Positions 15,959 through 25,003 of a stretch of 61,872 bases of DNA are shown here, one piece after another. Under the pieces are notes generated by a model. It had not been told where the DNA came from and ran no database searches. It worked only from the letters and a program-made list of their open reading frames with translations. The stretch is from an uncultured Porphyromonadaceae bacterium (GTDB lineage: Bacteria > Bacteroidota > Bacteroidia > Bacteroidales > Muribaculaceae). Every line of letters begins with the position of its first letter. Position 1 is the first letter of the stretch. Location: the NCBI GenBank assembly GCA_947073495.1, contig CAMTMX010000009.1, forward strand, positions 1-61,872. The letters run 5' to 3'. The translations under genes were made by a program, and so were the position numbers.

Positions 15959-17245
15959 CTATAGGGAAAGTCTGATTCCAAGATTAAGATTGAAATTCAG
16001 AGGCTTCTCTTTGTAAATAGTTTTTAATGAACTTCCGTCATCGAAATAATAGCTGACACCGGGCTCAACATACAATCCCACTAATGAGGAGAAATTGAAT
16101 TGCAGACCTGCTGCTGCATTGACCGACCATTGGAACGGTTTCTCGTCGATAGTTGTCTTTTCTATCTTGGTGGTTTCATTGTTGACTACGAACTTCTCTT
16201 TTAAATTTCCCGCCACACATTTTTCTCCCGTAGCTCCTGTGGAGGCATAGAGATCGACATTTTTCCAAGAGAAGAGGTTGATTTTAAGATTGAGAGGAAT
16301 GCCGACGTAATGCAGGGTCTGTTTCCCTTCCAGATAATGGCTGTCACTGCCTTGGAAAATATCTGATGAAAGATTAGAGTATGTCAATCCCGATTCAATT
16401 CCGAAACGGTCATTTAATTTATATGTGAACGATACGCCTGTTCTTAAAGGCAAATGATGCTTGATGTCATCTTTCACTTCCAGCCCGCGGTTATAAGTCA
16501 TTATCCCGAGAAGAGGGCTGTCAATCCAATCGCAGGACTCAGGTCCGACCCCGGTCGTGCTAACCGTTCCCATTGACTTAGTGCTGAGTTCGGAGCCCGT
16601 GCCGCTTGTTGAAAATATCCCGACGGACAGGCGGGAATTCCCTGTTCCCTTAAATGTGTTGACAGCTATCAGGTTATGGTTATAGTTTTGGCGGAAATTG
16701 AGAGGCGGATTCTCTCTCTCTTGTTTTATCTGAAGAGTGTCGGATGAAGAAATACCATTATTCTCAGAAGTTGATGAAAAAATATTGATATTTTCAGAAG
16801 TTGATGAAGAAATAGGGGAGGATGGGAGGGAATTTGTATATTTTGAATAAGATATAATTGGGATTATGGTGTTTTTTTGACTTTTAGGTTTGGCTGGCGT
16901 TATAAGTGATTGCTCAACGTTTGGGATTGATATCGAAGAGCTTTCTGAGACGGAAGCGTTTTCTGCAATATGTTTATATTCAGATGGTTTATGTGAGATA
17001 TCGCTAACTGTCAAATTATTATCCTTATACACGAACAAACATACCGTCACTATTATTGCAAATATAGCAGCCACCGACACAATTCGTTTCCATTTAGACA
17101 TGTCAAAGCTGCGGGATCTTTCCACGTCCCCTTTTTGTATACGCTTTAGGCTTTCGGGATAGACTTCTTCCCATATGCCTTGAGGTTCATCCACCTCAAA
17201 ATCTGCCATCTTGTGTTGTATGTCTTTCAGCCAGTCTTCGTTCAT
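15959..17245 (-). CDS. Membrane-anchored protein with C-terminal porin-like beta-barrel domain; candidate anti-sigma partner
   Basis: 428 residues. N-terminal about 50 residues are cytoplasmic in character (MNEDWLKDIQHKMADFEVDE, IWEEVYPESLKRIQ), followed by a transmembrane helix (IVSVAAIFAIIVTVCLFVY, about 51-69), a Ser/Thr-rich linker (about 75-240), and a C-terminal domain (about 245-428) with strands such as GIESGLTYSNLSSDIF, VGIPLNLKINLFSW, VGLYVEPGVSYYF and NLNLGIRLSL that resemble the outer-membrane beta-barrel/PorT-like family. Its first codons overlap the upstream ECF sigma gene by ATGA, so it is cotranslated and could hold the sigma factor at the membrane. Coexistence of an inner-membrane helix and a barrel-like domain is a topological puzzle. 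Confidence 0.8.
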   Translation of the reverse strand: MNEDWLKDIQHKMADFEVDEPQGIWEEVYPESLKRIQKGDVERSRSFDMSKWKRIVSVAAIFAIIVTVCLFVYKDNNLTVSDISHKPSEYKHIAENASVSESSSISIPNVEQSLITPAKPKSQKNTIIPIISYSKYTNSLPSSPISSSTSENINIFSSTSENNGISSSDTLQIKQERENPPLNFRQNYNHNLIAVNTFKGTGNSRLSVGIFSTSGTGSELSTKSMGTVSTTGVGPESCDWIDSPLLGIMTYNRGLEVKDDIKHHLPLRTGVSFTYKLNDRFGIESGLTYSNLSSDIFQGSDSHYLEGKQTLHYVGIPLNLKINLFSWKNVDLYASTGATGEKCVAGNLKEKFVVNNETTKIEKTTIDEKPFQWSVNAAAGLQFNFSSLVGLYVEPGVSYYFDDGSSLKTIYKEKPLNFNLNLGIRLSL

Positions 17246-17811
17246 ATTGATATCAAGTAGTGTTTGTTGTAGTTATTGATTTTCTCAGCCAGTATCGCTT
17301 TTGCCCGGTGGAGTTGTGATGCGGAAGTCCCTTCCTTGATTCCTAAAAGTTTGGCGATCTCTTTGTGGCTTCTGCCTTCTATCACATACAGGTTGAAAAT
17401 GGTTCTGTAGCCGTCAGGCAACTCCCTTATAAGTTTATATATCACGGGAGGAGGTATGCTGTCAGTGTCCGGTTCGTCATCAGGGAGATCTATTTCTTCT
17501 TTTTTCAGTTCTATAAAATTAAAATGGCATCTCTGCTTCATAAATTTAAGGGTTTCGTTGAGGACGATTCTTGTCATCCACCCTTTTAATGAGCCGCTAC
17601 CTTTGTATTGAAATGAATTTATGGAAGAGAAAATTTTAATAAATGAATCTTGCAGCACGTCATGTACGTCGTCATCGTTTGTGATATAACGAGAGCAGAC
17701 GGCTGAGAGATACCTGATATGGCGGCAATATAGTTCATGCATGGCCCGCTCATTGTGTTTTTTGACCAGGTCAAGCAATACTTCTTCATTGGCTGCGACA
17801 GTACTTGCCAT
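17242..17811 (-). CDS. ECF-type RNA polymerase sigma factor
   Basis: 189 residues with region 2 (AMHELYCRHIRYLSAVCSRY, DVHDVLQDSFIKIFSSI) and region 4 (LPDGYRTIFNLYVIEGRSHK and EIAKLLGIKEGTSASQLHRAK). Length is usual. Its end overlaps the start of a membrane-anchored barrel-like protein by ATGA, an arrangement common in Bacteroidetes, suggesting sigma/anti-sigma pairing. Targets unknown. A hairpin at 17831-17866 separates it from the NigD-like gene upstream. Confidence 0.92.
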   Translation of the reverse strand: MASTVAANEEVLLDLVKKHNERAMHELYCRHIRYLSAVCSRYITNDDDVHDVLQDSFIKIFSSINSFQYKGSGSLKGWMTRIVLNETLKFMKQRCHFNFIELKKEEIDLPDDEPDTDSIPPPVIYKLIRELPDGYRTIFNLYVIEGRSHKEIAKLLGIKEGTSASQLHRAKAILAEKINNYNKHYLISI

Positions 17812-17830
17812 CAGGATTTTAATAGTTTAT

Positions 17831-17866
17831 CGGGAGCCGATAACGAAGGGATATAACCGGCTCCCG
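17831..17866 (-). terminator. Hairpin between NigD-like gene and sigma gene
   Basis: CGGGAGCC (17831-17838) pairs with GGCTCCCG (17859-17866). It ends the NigD-like transcript; the T-tract is weak. Confidence 0.55.
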
Positions 17867-17908
17867 AATTTGAGTCCGAAGATAATAAATATTAAGTATG
17901 TCGCAAAA

Positions 17909-18652
17909 TTAATTCACATATCTGCTGTAGGTGGGTTGGTTGGCAGGCGCGATATGTCGCGATTCTGGAATATCGAGATCAAATTCAGCAGACTTTTCTC
18001 CGGAGAAAGATTTCCATTTTATTTTGATTTTAATGTCATTCATGTCTGAGATAGAGAGGTCTTTAAGATTGAAGGCTATAAGGGCATCCCCCATTTCCCC
18101 TCCAAGATCGCCGTTGGCATCATGTCGCAATTCAAGTTCGTATGGGTTGTCAGGATTTCCGTTTGTAAGCAAATTGATGTTATGTTTTGTCGTGCCATAG
18201 CCCCACAACGTGCGGAATCTTAGAGTAAGATATCCGTCTTCCGCCACAGTAAGCCAGTCTTTTACAATTTCTATAGGGTCGTTGCCATATTTTTCATTAT
18301 TTTCTTCTCCGAGGTCAGGCACCGGATTTTTTGTGCGTATGCTGTCGATCCAGTTTATGTTGACATTTCGAATATTCTCAGAATCGCCGGCAACGGTCTC
18401 TGAATAATTCACGAGGGCGCGCACTTCTTTTTTGCCGAATGGAGATGTTTTAATGTTTGTAGGCTGCAAAATAGTGTTTTTGTCAAGCTGCATAATGAAA
18501 CTTTCACCGTTGTTTTGAGGTTTTACGGTAACTACCGCTGAAGGCACGAGCAAGACTCTGTTGTCATCATTATCAAAATCTGAACAAGACTGCATAGCGG
18601 AAGCCGTAGCCAATATGCAAGTTGCCAAAAATAGGAATTTGAATTTCTTCAT
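17909..18652 (-). CDS. NigD-like lipoprotein
   Basis: 247 residues from MKKFKFLFLATCILATASAM with lipobox MQSCSD. An open frame extends 14 codons further upstream, but this Met gives a proper signal sequence. The mature part has the NigD layout: N-terminal OB-like strand region (VLLVPSAVVTVKPQNN, LVNYSE), the junction with DPIEIVKDWLTVAEDGYLTL, and C-terminal beta domain (HNINLL, YELELRHDANGD, ENIKIKWKSF-like strands). NigD proteins are outer-membrane-associated lipoproteins of Bacteroidetes, named from a bacteriocin locus; the function of most copies is unknown. No bacteriocin genes lie nearby. Confidence 0.8.
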   Translation of the reverse strand: MKKFKFLFLATCILATASAMQSCSDFDNDDNRVLLVPSAVVTVKPQNNGESFIMQLDKNTILQPTNIKTSPFGKKEVRALVNYSETVAGDSENIRNVNINWIDSIRTKNPVPDLGEENNEKYGNDPIEIVKDWLTVAEDGYLTLRFRTLWGYGTTKHNINLLTNGNPDNPYELELRHDANGDLGGEMGDALIAFNLKDLSISDMNDIKIKIKWKSFSGEKSAEFDLDIPESRHIAPANQPTYSRYVN

Positions 18653-18786
18653 GAAAGTATTGGTGTTAAGTATGATTGTTTTTTCTTTACTCAATAAAAT
18701 CCCGCAACATTAAAAAACTTGCATCATAATGATAAATTTTTTATAAAAAATACTTTTTTAATATGTAACTTATTAACTTTAACATG

Positions 18787-18816
18787 TTGTGATGTCATAT
18801 ATTTTGCTTAATTTTG
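18787..18816 (+). promoter_or_regulatory. Complete -33/-7 promoter for the M61 peptidase
   Basis: TTG at 18787-18789, a 19-nt spacer and TAATTTTG at 18809-18816 match the Bacteroidetes consensus. Transcription from about 18823 leaves the TTG codon at 18835 too close to the start site, supporting the ATG at 18898. Confidence 0.65.
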
Positions 18817-18897
18817 CGACAATAGTCGGGAATATTGAAAAATTTGCATAATCTTATCAATATTTTCTTAGAAACGATTTCAAAATATCTATACCAG

Positions 18898-20379
18898 ATG
18901 AAAAGATTAAAGATGTTTATGGCAGTGTCGGTGTCATTGATATATGGATTGCAGGTTTCTGCGAAAGATTATTCAATGCACTACACTGTAGAGCCGGATA
19001 CTGCCGGACATTATCTGAATGTTTCGCTATCTTGTTCAGACTTGCAGGAAAGGGAGCTTAGGCTGAAAATGCCGGTGTGGGCTCCCGGTTATTATGAGAT
19101 TCTTGATTTTCCAAAACATCTGTGCGACTTCGGTGCCACAGATAGCGAAGGGAAGAAATTAAAATGGCATAAGGAAAGCAAAAACCTTTGGGTGATAGAC
19201 ACTGAGGGGAAAGAGAATGTCGCAGTGAAATACCGCGTCTTTGCCAATGAAAGGAATGTGGCTTCCAGCCGGGTAGACTCGGCAAGTGCGTTTGTTGCCC
19301 CGGGTGGCGTTTTCATGCATGTTAATGGAGATGTGCAGCATCCCGTCAGTGTGACATACAATCTGCCATCAGATTGGCATAACATTTCTACAGGACTTAA
19401 GGCTGAAAATAATGATCAGTATACTTTCACGGCTCCTGATTTTGACGTATTATATGACAGCCCTGTTCTGATGGGGAATCATTATGTGAAGAAATTCAAG
19501 CACGAGGGTCGTGATTACGAGTTTGCTATCGAGACTCCCGATGGTATAGAAGAGTCAGGACTTGAAGACAGTTTCCGTGCCATAGTGTCGGAATGTAACA
19601 AGATGATGGGAGACGTGCCCTACGACAATTATGCGCTCATCCATCTTGGCAAAGGACAGGGAGGGCTTGAGCATATAAATTCGCAGGCTTGTTATACATC
19701 TGGAACTTATAAATTCGACTCCCGCGACGAATGGCTTAACTTCCTTGCTTTCGTGGCTCATGAGTATTTCCATCTTTATAACGTAAAGACTATACGTCCG
19801 ATAGAACTCGGTCCGTTTGACTATGACAAAGAGGCTTATTCCCCGTTGATCTGGTTTAGCGAGGGGATAACATGCTATTATGAATGCCTGCTTTTATTGC
19901 GCGCCGGACTTGCCACAGAGGAGGAGATATATAAGCTTCTGTCTGAATATATGGCGAACGACGAACCTTACGATGGCAAGCACCATCAGAGCTTACGAAT
20001 GGCGAGCTATGATATATGGCTCAACTTTATGAACCGTGACGCCAATTCCAAGGATGTACGTATCAACTATTATTTCCGTGGTCCGGTGATCGGATTGATC
20101 ATGGATATCGAGATCAAACGTCTGTCGGGCGGACAGCGTTCGCTCGACGATCTGATGCGCCTTCTCTATAATCGTTTCCACAAGGAGAAAGGAAGAGGTT
20201 TTACCGAAGAGGAATTCTGGTCGGCTGTTGATGAGGTTGCCGGCGGATCGATGTCGCATGTCAGACATTTGGTTGACAATCCTGTTGAAATTGATTATGA
20301 AAAATATCTGACTCCTGCGGGACTGACTATAGATCGAGAAAAATGGCTTATTCAGCCGGCATCTTTAGAAGCTGTTTAA
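18898..20379 (+). CDS. M61 family (glycyl aminopeptidase-like) metallopeptidase
   Basis: 493 residues from MKRLKMFMAVSVSLIYGLQV with signal peptide (QVSAKDY). N-terminal beta-sandwich domain (about 25-190, MPVWAPGYYEILDFPKHLCD), then a thermolysin-like catalytic domain with zinc motif HEYFHLYNVKTIRP near residue 286 and the downstream third ligand Glu in WFSEGITCYYE. The PDZ domain that usually ends M61 proteins is missing: the chain stops soon after EEFWSAVDEVAGG. It is likely a periplasmic aminopeptidase or oligopeptidase. Single gene with its own promoter and terminator. Confidence 0.9.
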   Translation: MKRLKMFMAVSVSLIYGLQVSAKDYSMHYTVEPDTAGHYLNVSLSCSDLQERELRLKMPVWAPGYYEILDFPKHLCDFGATDSEGKKLKWHKESKNLWVIDTEGKENVAVKYRVFANERNVASSRVDSASAFVAPGGVFMHVNGDVQHPVSVTYNLPSDWHNISTGLKAENNDQYTFTAPDFDVLYDSPVLMGNHYVKKFKHEGRDYEFAIETPDGIEESGLEDSFRAIVSECNKMMGDVPYDNYALIHLGKGQGGLEHINSQACYTSGTYKFDSRDEWLNFLAFVAHEYFHLYNVKTIRPIELGPFDYDKEAYSPLIWFSEGITCYYECLLLLRAGLATEEEIYKLLSEYMANDEPYDGKHHQSLRMASYDIWLNFMNRDANSKDVRINYYFRGPVIGLIMDIEIKRLSGGQRSLDDLMRLLYNRFHKEKGRGFTEEEFWSAVDEVAGGSMSHVRHLVDNPVEIDYEKYLTPAGLTIDREKWLIQPASLEAV

Positions 20380-20431
20380 ATATCATGTAATTTAACAGTT
20401 TATTAAGCACGTCCTTAATACAGAACTGTTT

Positions 20432-20468
20432 CGGGGCATATCCAATGGGTCAGCTTGGATATGCCCCG
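20432..20468 (+). terminator. Terminator hairpin after the M61 gene
   Basis: CGGGGCATATCCA (20432-20444) pairs with TGGATATGCCCCG (20456-20468), followed by TTTA. Confidence 0.75.
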
Positions 20469-20501
20469 TTTACATTGATATAACGGTGCCAAAATAAAAA
20501 T

Positions 20502-20527
20502 GGCGGCTGACTATTGGTGCAGCCGCC
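20502..20527 (-). terminator. Terminator hairpin after the GH43 gene
   Basis: GGCGGCTG pairs with CAGCCGCC; on the minus strand it is followed by ATTTTTATTTT, a good U-tract. Confidence 0.8.
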
Positions 20528-20553
20528 GTGGGTAAATATACATCAGTATGGTG

Positions 20554-22455
20554 TCATTGCGGAGTGACGGGGATGATTGTGCCGTCAGGATTGAATTGAA
20601 GACGGTCGATGCATACCTCACGATGGATTCCCGGAGAATCATTTTTATAAGTGGGGTTTATGCGGTGGTAAACAGTGATCCAGTCGTCTGTCCCCGGTAT
20701 TTGCAGCACAGAGTTATGGGCTGTGCCGATTTTATTCCCCTTCTGGGAGAGAATCACTGGAGATGCTGCAACCTCGATCGGACCTAATGGAGATTTTGAT
20801 GTGCCGTATGCCACATGGTAGTTGGGAGAACCTGTGTCGTCGACGCTCCACAAGAAATAGTATGTGCCGTCACGATAAATTACATATGGAGCTTCCCTGA
20901 ACTGATAGTCGGCAAGAGAGCCCCCATCCGGTGTCATTACAGTTAATGTTTCCGGCTTGATTGAGATCATGTCGTCGTTGAGTTCGGCTCCGGCCATATA
21001 ACCGTTGCCCCAGTAAAGGTATGATTTCCCGCTTGACGGGTCGGTAAACACATCCACGTCTATCTGCTGTCCGTGTCCTACAGGGGAAGAGGTGATGATC
21101 GGGTTATCGACAGCCATAAAAGGTCCGGTAGGGTTGTCCGCTACGGCTACACCGATCTGTTTGCCGTTGTCGGTATTGGGATTTGCGCTGAAATAGAAGA
21201 AATATTTATATTCCCCATTGATTTTCTTCTCTTCGATGGCCGGTGCCCAGGCATTACCGTTTGCCCATGCCACCTGTGGGGTCGATACATCAAGAATCAC
21301 TCCTTCATAATCCCAATCTTTCAGATTGGAAGAGGAATAGCAAGTGAAATAAGTACCTCCCCAACCCGGGAAACTGTCTGTGGTTGAGTAGATATAATAT
21401 TTGCCTGTCTTCTCGGAGTAAAGAATTTCAGGATCGGCGTGAAATTCTGGGAGTACCGGATTCTTGACTCCCTTCAGGTGGGACGGGAACGCTTTGAGCA
21501 GACGATTGTATTCATCTTCGGAAATCTGCATCACAGTTCCGTGACGGGGATGGAAATCCATTGAAATTGAGGAGTCGATCACCTTGAAATTGTCGAGGTC
21601 AGTAGATTCAGTGAATTGATATTGACCATTCATGTAGACGTCATACATCAGAATGTATTTGTCGGAGTTGATCAGTTTGAATGTACCTGCACCTTCCACA
21701 GCCTTGTCAGTCTGCTGTTTGTAGTCGGGAGATTCTGTCCATTTGCCGGAAGTAAGTTTCTTTGTAGTGGCTTTCTTGATGCCGTTTCCGTGTCCTTCGG
21801 TCTTGTAGAACATGTGGTAGACACCGTCTTTGTAGACTATATCGCCGTCGATACACGATTTTTTGTCTTTAGGGATGAAGAGCGGTTTGGGTTTGCCGAT
21901 AAAATCGGTGAAGTCGTCGTTGGCGTATGCATAATAAATAATGTCGGGACCATTGCCATGTTGCATTGACCAATACACAAGATATTTTTTAGCGTCGCGG
22001 TCATAGATAGTCTGCGGAGCCCACACTCGTTTCAGATTTTCTTGACCTTTATAGCGTTTTTGGATATTGATCACTGAGGATGTCCAGTTGATGAGGTCGT
22101 CCGATTTCAGCAGAGTGAGCCCACGGTTTGAATCCCAACCGTTGGCGCAGACCATGTCGGTCACCACCATATAGAAATGCTTACCGTCTTCAGTGCGGAT
22201 GATGTGGGGGTCGCGCACTCCTCCTGTCTCGCTTATTAGGCGAGAGTCGATGATAGGGCAGTTGTCGTTGAGGGCAGTGTAGTTGAGTCCGTCTCGGCTA
22301 ACTGCAAATTTGATAGCTTCGTCCCGTTTGTCATTCCCGGTGAAATAGGCGAAAAGATACGCACTCATTGGTGATTCTTCTGCGTGCATCGGAAGGGAAA
22401 GCCATGTCATGACCATCGCCAATGCCGGGATCAAGAAAAAATTACGGTCTTTCAT
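20554..22455 (-). CDS. Tandem two-domain GH43-like glycoside hydrolase
   Basis: 633 residues with signal peptide (LSLPMHAEES). Two five-bladed propeller domains are fused. Domain 1 (about 25-320) has GGVRDPHIIR, VWAPQTIYD and DGDIVYKDGVYHMFYKTEG. Domain 2 (about 325-633) has PEFHADPEILYSEKTGKYYI (catalytic-base Asp), NAWAPAIEEK, FREAPYVIYRDGTYYFLWSV (general-acid Glu) and GTAHNSVLQ (conserved His). Domain 2 looks catalytically complete. Domain 1 has GGVRDP with the base-like Asp, but its acid and active-site His are less clear, so it may be catalytic on another linkage or a binding module. Expected targets are arabinose- or xylose-containing side chains. It diverges from the kdu operon, hinting at a shared pectin or hemicellulose diet (inference). 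Confidence 0.88.
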   Translation of the reverse strand: MKDRNFFLIPALAMVMTWLSLPMHAEESPMSAYLFAYFTGNDKRDEAIKFAVSRDGLNYTALNDNCPIIDSRLISETGGVRDPHIIRTEDGKHFYMVVTDMVCANGWDSNRGLTLLKSDDLINWTSSVINIQKRYKGQENLKRVWAPQTIYDRDAKKYLVYWSMQHGNGPDIIYYAYANDDFTDFIGKPKPLFIPKDKKSCIDGDIVYKDGVYHMFYKTEGHGNGIKKATTKKLTSGKWTESPDYKQQTDKAVEGAGTFKLINSDKYILMYDVYMNGQYQFTESTDLDNFKVIDSSISMDFHPRHGTVMQISEDEYNRLLKAFPSHLKGVKNPVLPEFHADPEILYSEKTGKYYIYSTTDSFPGWGGTYFTCYSSSNLKDWDYEGVILDVSTPQVAWANGNAWAPAIEEKKINGEYKYFFYFSANPNTDNGKQIGVAVADNPTGPFMAVDNPIITSSPVGHGQQIDVDVFTDPSSGKSYLYWGNGYMAGAELNDDMISIKPETLTVMTPDGGSLADYQFREAPYVIYRDGTYYFLWSVDDTGSPNYHVAYGTSKSPLGPIEVAASPVILSQKGNKIGTAHNSVLQIPGTDDWITVYHRINPTYKNDSPGIHREVCIDRLQFNPDGTIIPVTPQ

Positions 22456-22786
22456 AAATAAATTTTAAGTCATTAAGCCGGGGCATGGGAAGATTTTAAT
22501 TTCCTTGCCCCGAACGTTGAAAAAAGTTTATGATGTTTTCAGATTGCAAAGATAAGTTTTCTTTGGTTGATTGGAGGTGTATAATCGTTCAAATGGGATA
22601 AAAAATCGATGAAAAACGATATAATAAGGCAGATTTGCAGTATAATGAAACATTATGTCATGAATTTGAAAGAAATGTTGCTTATAAATGACTCATAAAA
22701 TGAGTATATTTGTATCGTAAATCGTATCTATAAAAACTATAACTTAAAACCTACAACATAAAACAAAAAACACTAATCATAAAAAC
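22456..22786 (+). promoter_or_regulatory. Divergent intergenic region with kdu promoter and candidate operator
   Basis: The 331-bp gap between the GH43 and kduD genes holds no ORF I can support. TATATTTG at 22705-22712 is a -7 box for the kdu operon. It is immediately preceded by, and shares one base with, ACTCATAAAATGAGT (22691-22705), an inverted repeat with perfect 6-bp arms around AAA. A repressor bound there would block the promoter. No regulator gene is adjacent. A TTG at 22678-22680 is 24 nt upstream of the -7 box, a longer spacing than usual. Confidence 0.5.
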
Positions 22787-23581
22787 ATGAATCAATTTTC
22801 ACTTGAGGGGAAGATAGCCCTCGTAACCGGAGCCGCACACGGTATTGGGTTTGCTATGGCTTGTGCGTTGGCTGAAGCAGGAGCAAAGGTAGTTTTCAAC
22901 AGTTCAAATCAGCATAGCCTTGAATTGGGTCTCGCTGCATATAAAGAGCAGGGAATAGATGCCAAGGGATATGTGTGTGATGTCACCGATGAAGGCGCCG
23001 TCAAATCAATGGTTGCTGATATCGAGGCGACCGTCGGGGTGATCGACATTCTCGTCAACAATGCAGGTATCATAAAGCGTATCCCGATGGAAGAGATGGC
23101 TGTAGAGGATTTCAGAAGAGTCATAGATGTCGACCTGGTTGCTCCATATATATGTGCGAAGGCGGTAATCCCCGGTATGATAAAGAAAGGTCATGGTAAG
23201 ATTATCAACATATGCTCCATGATGAGTGAGCTTGGCAGGGAGACGGTGAGCGCATATGCGGCAGCAAAAGGCGGATTGAAGATGCTTACCCGCAACATCT
23301 GTTCGGAATATGGGGAATACAACATTCAGTGCAATGGCATAGGTCCCGGATATATCGCCACCGAGCAGACTGCGCCACTCCGTGAGATCCAGCCTGACGG
23401 AAGCCGCCATCCGTTTGATAAGTTCATTATTTCCAAAACCCCCGCCGCGCGCTGGGGCACACCCGACGATCTTAAAGGCCCGACAGTGTTCCTTGCATCT
23501 GATGCCTCAAATTTTGTGAATGGACACGTCCTTTATGTAGACGGCGGTATACTCGCATACATCGGTAAGCAACCCAAGTGA
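22787..23581 (+). CDS. kduD: SDR family 2-deoxy-D-gluconate/DKII dehydrogenase (KduD / gluconate 5-dehydrogenase-like)
   Basis: 264 residues. Rossmann nucleotide loop GKIALVTGAAHGIGFAMA (about 8-25), NNAG at about 91-94, and the catalytic set Ser in NICSMMSE, Tyr and Lys in VSAYAAAKGG (about 160-169). The closest families are KduD (reduction of 3-deoxy-D-glycero-2,5-hexodiulosonate to 2-keto-3-deoxygluconate) and gluconate 5-dehydrogenase; the KduI gene two places downstream favours KduD. Cytoplasmic, no signal peptide. The stop codon overlaps the start of the EIIC gene (TGATG), so the operon is translationally coupled. Confidence 0.85.
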   Translation: MNQFSLEGKIALVTGAAHGIGFAMACALAEAGAKVVFNSSNQHSLELGLAAYKEQGIDAKGYVCDVTDEGAVKSMVADIEATVGVIDILVNNAGIIKRIPMEEMAVEDFRRVIDVDLVAPYICAKAVIPGMIKKGHGKIINICSMMSELGRETVSAYAAAKGGLKMLTRNICSEYGEYNIQCNGIGPGYIATEQTAPLREIQPDGSRHPFDKFIISKTPAARWGTPDDLKGPTVFLASDASNFVNGHVLYVDGGILAYIGKQPK

Positions 23582-25002
23582 TGGAGTCTGTATTCAGTTA
23601 TATAATTGGGCTTGGTGCCGCAGTGATGATGCCTGTGATCTTTACGATCTTGGGTGTCTGCATCGGCATAAAGTTTGGCGATGCCCTGAAGTCAGGGCTT
23701 AAGGTCGGTGTCGGCTTCGTGGGCTTGTCTATAGTCACTGCCCTCCTCACGTCGGCGCTCGGACCGGCTTTGAACACTGTTGTCGATATCTATGACCTTC
23801 AGCTCAAGGTGTTCGACATGGGATGGCCTGCTGCAGCTGCCGTGGCTTACAACACTGCTGTGGGAGCCTTTATAATCCCTGTCTGCCTTGGAGTCAATAT
23901 TGTCATGCTCCTTACCAAGACCACGCGCACTGTTAATATCGACCTTTGGAACTATTGGCATTTCGCGTTTATCGGGGCAGTAATCTACTTTGCTTCCGGC
24001 TCGCTTGCGTGGGGATTCTTCGGCGCTATTGTCTGCTACATAATCACCTTGATCCTTGCCGACATCACAGCTAAGAAATTCCAGGTTTTTTATAAAGATA
24101 TGGAGGGCATTTCGATTCCGCAACCTTTCTGTGCCGGTTTTGTCCCTTTTGCATGGGCAATCAACAAGGGACTTGATAAAATCCCCGGCATGGATCGTAT
24201 CGAGATCGACGCCGAAGGGATGAAAAAGAAATTCGGTCTCCTTGGGGAACCGTTGTTTCTCGGTGTTATCGTGGGTATAGCTATCGGTTGCCTCACTTGC
24301 TCAAGTTGGAATGAGATAGTGGATAAAGCTCCCTATATTCTTGGGCTTGGAATCAAGATGGGGGCTGTCATGGAGCTGATCCCCCGTGTTACAGTATTGT
24401 TTATCGAGGGTCTTAAACCTATTTCAGACGCCACGCGTCAGCTTATCGCGCGCAAGTTTAAGGGTGCTGACGGTCTTAACATCGGCATGAGCCCGGCATT
24501 GGTCATCGGACATCCCACCACTCTCGTGGTGTCGTTGCTGCTGATCCCGGTGACACTTGCACTTGCGGTATTCCTCCCGGGCAACCAGTTTCTTCCGCTC
24601 GCTTCACTTGCAGGAATGTTTTATGTCTTTCCTCTTGTGCTACCCTTTACAAAAGGTAATGTTGTCAAGACATTCATAGTGGGGCTTGTGGTGCTGACAC
24701 TGGGACTATATATGGTCACAAACCTTGCGCCGTGGTTCACTCTTGCTGCAAAAGATGTATATGCCGCGACAGGTGACGCCGCAGTGGCGATACCCGAAGG
24801 ATTTGAAGGTGGCAGCCTTGATTTCGCGTCTTCACCCCTTGCATGGGTGATATTCCAATGCACGGAAAATCTCAAATGGATCGGTGCCGGCATTCTTGTA
24901 ATCCTTACCATGGGAATGATGTGGTGGAACCGTGTTCAGATCATCCGCAATCAGAAAGCGATGATGAAAGCAAACTCTGATGAAATACAAACAACTGAAT
25001 AA
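23581..25002 (+). CDS. Galactitol-type PTS EIIC (GatC-like) membrane carrier
   Basis: 473 residues with about ten transmembrane segments. It aligns along its length with Gat[78 protein letters not shown] and [20 protein letters not shown]. Classical EIIC carriers work with EIIA and EIIB phosphotransfer proteins, but none is encoded here, and the operon partners are an oxidoreductase and an isomerase. It may work as an unphosphorylating (facilitated or proton-coupled) uronate carrier, or borrow EIIA/EIIB from elsewhere. ATG at 23581 is preferred over the GTG one codon earlier. Confidence 0.9.
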   Translation: MESVFSYIIGLGAAVMMPVIFTILGVCIGIKFGDALKSGLKVGVGFVGLSIVTALLTSALGPALNTVVDIYDLQLKVFDMGWPAAAAVAYNTAVGAFIIPVCLGVNIVMLLTKTTRTVNIDLWNYWHFAFIGAVIYFASGSLAWGFFGAIVCYIITLILADITAKKFQVFYKDMEGISIPQPFCAGFVPFAWAINKGLDKIPGMDRIEIDAEGMKKKFGLLGEPLFLGVIVGIAIGCLTCSSWNEIVDKAPYILGLGIKMGAVMELIPRVTVLFIEGLKPISDATRQLIARKFKGADGLNIGMSPALVIGHPTTLVVSLLLIPVTLALAVFLPGNQFLPLASLAGMFYVFPLVLPFTKGNVVKTFIVGLVVLTLGLYMVTNLAPWFTLAAKDVYAATGDAAVAIPEGFEGGSLDFASSPLAWVIFQCTENLKWIGAGILVILTMGMMWWNRVQIIRNQKAMMKANSDEIQTTE

Positions 25003-25003
25003 T

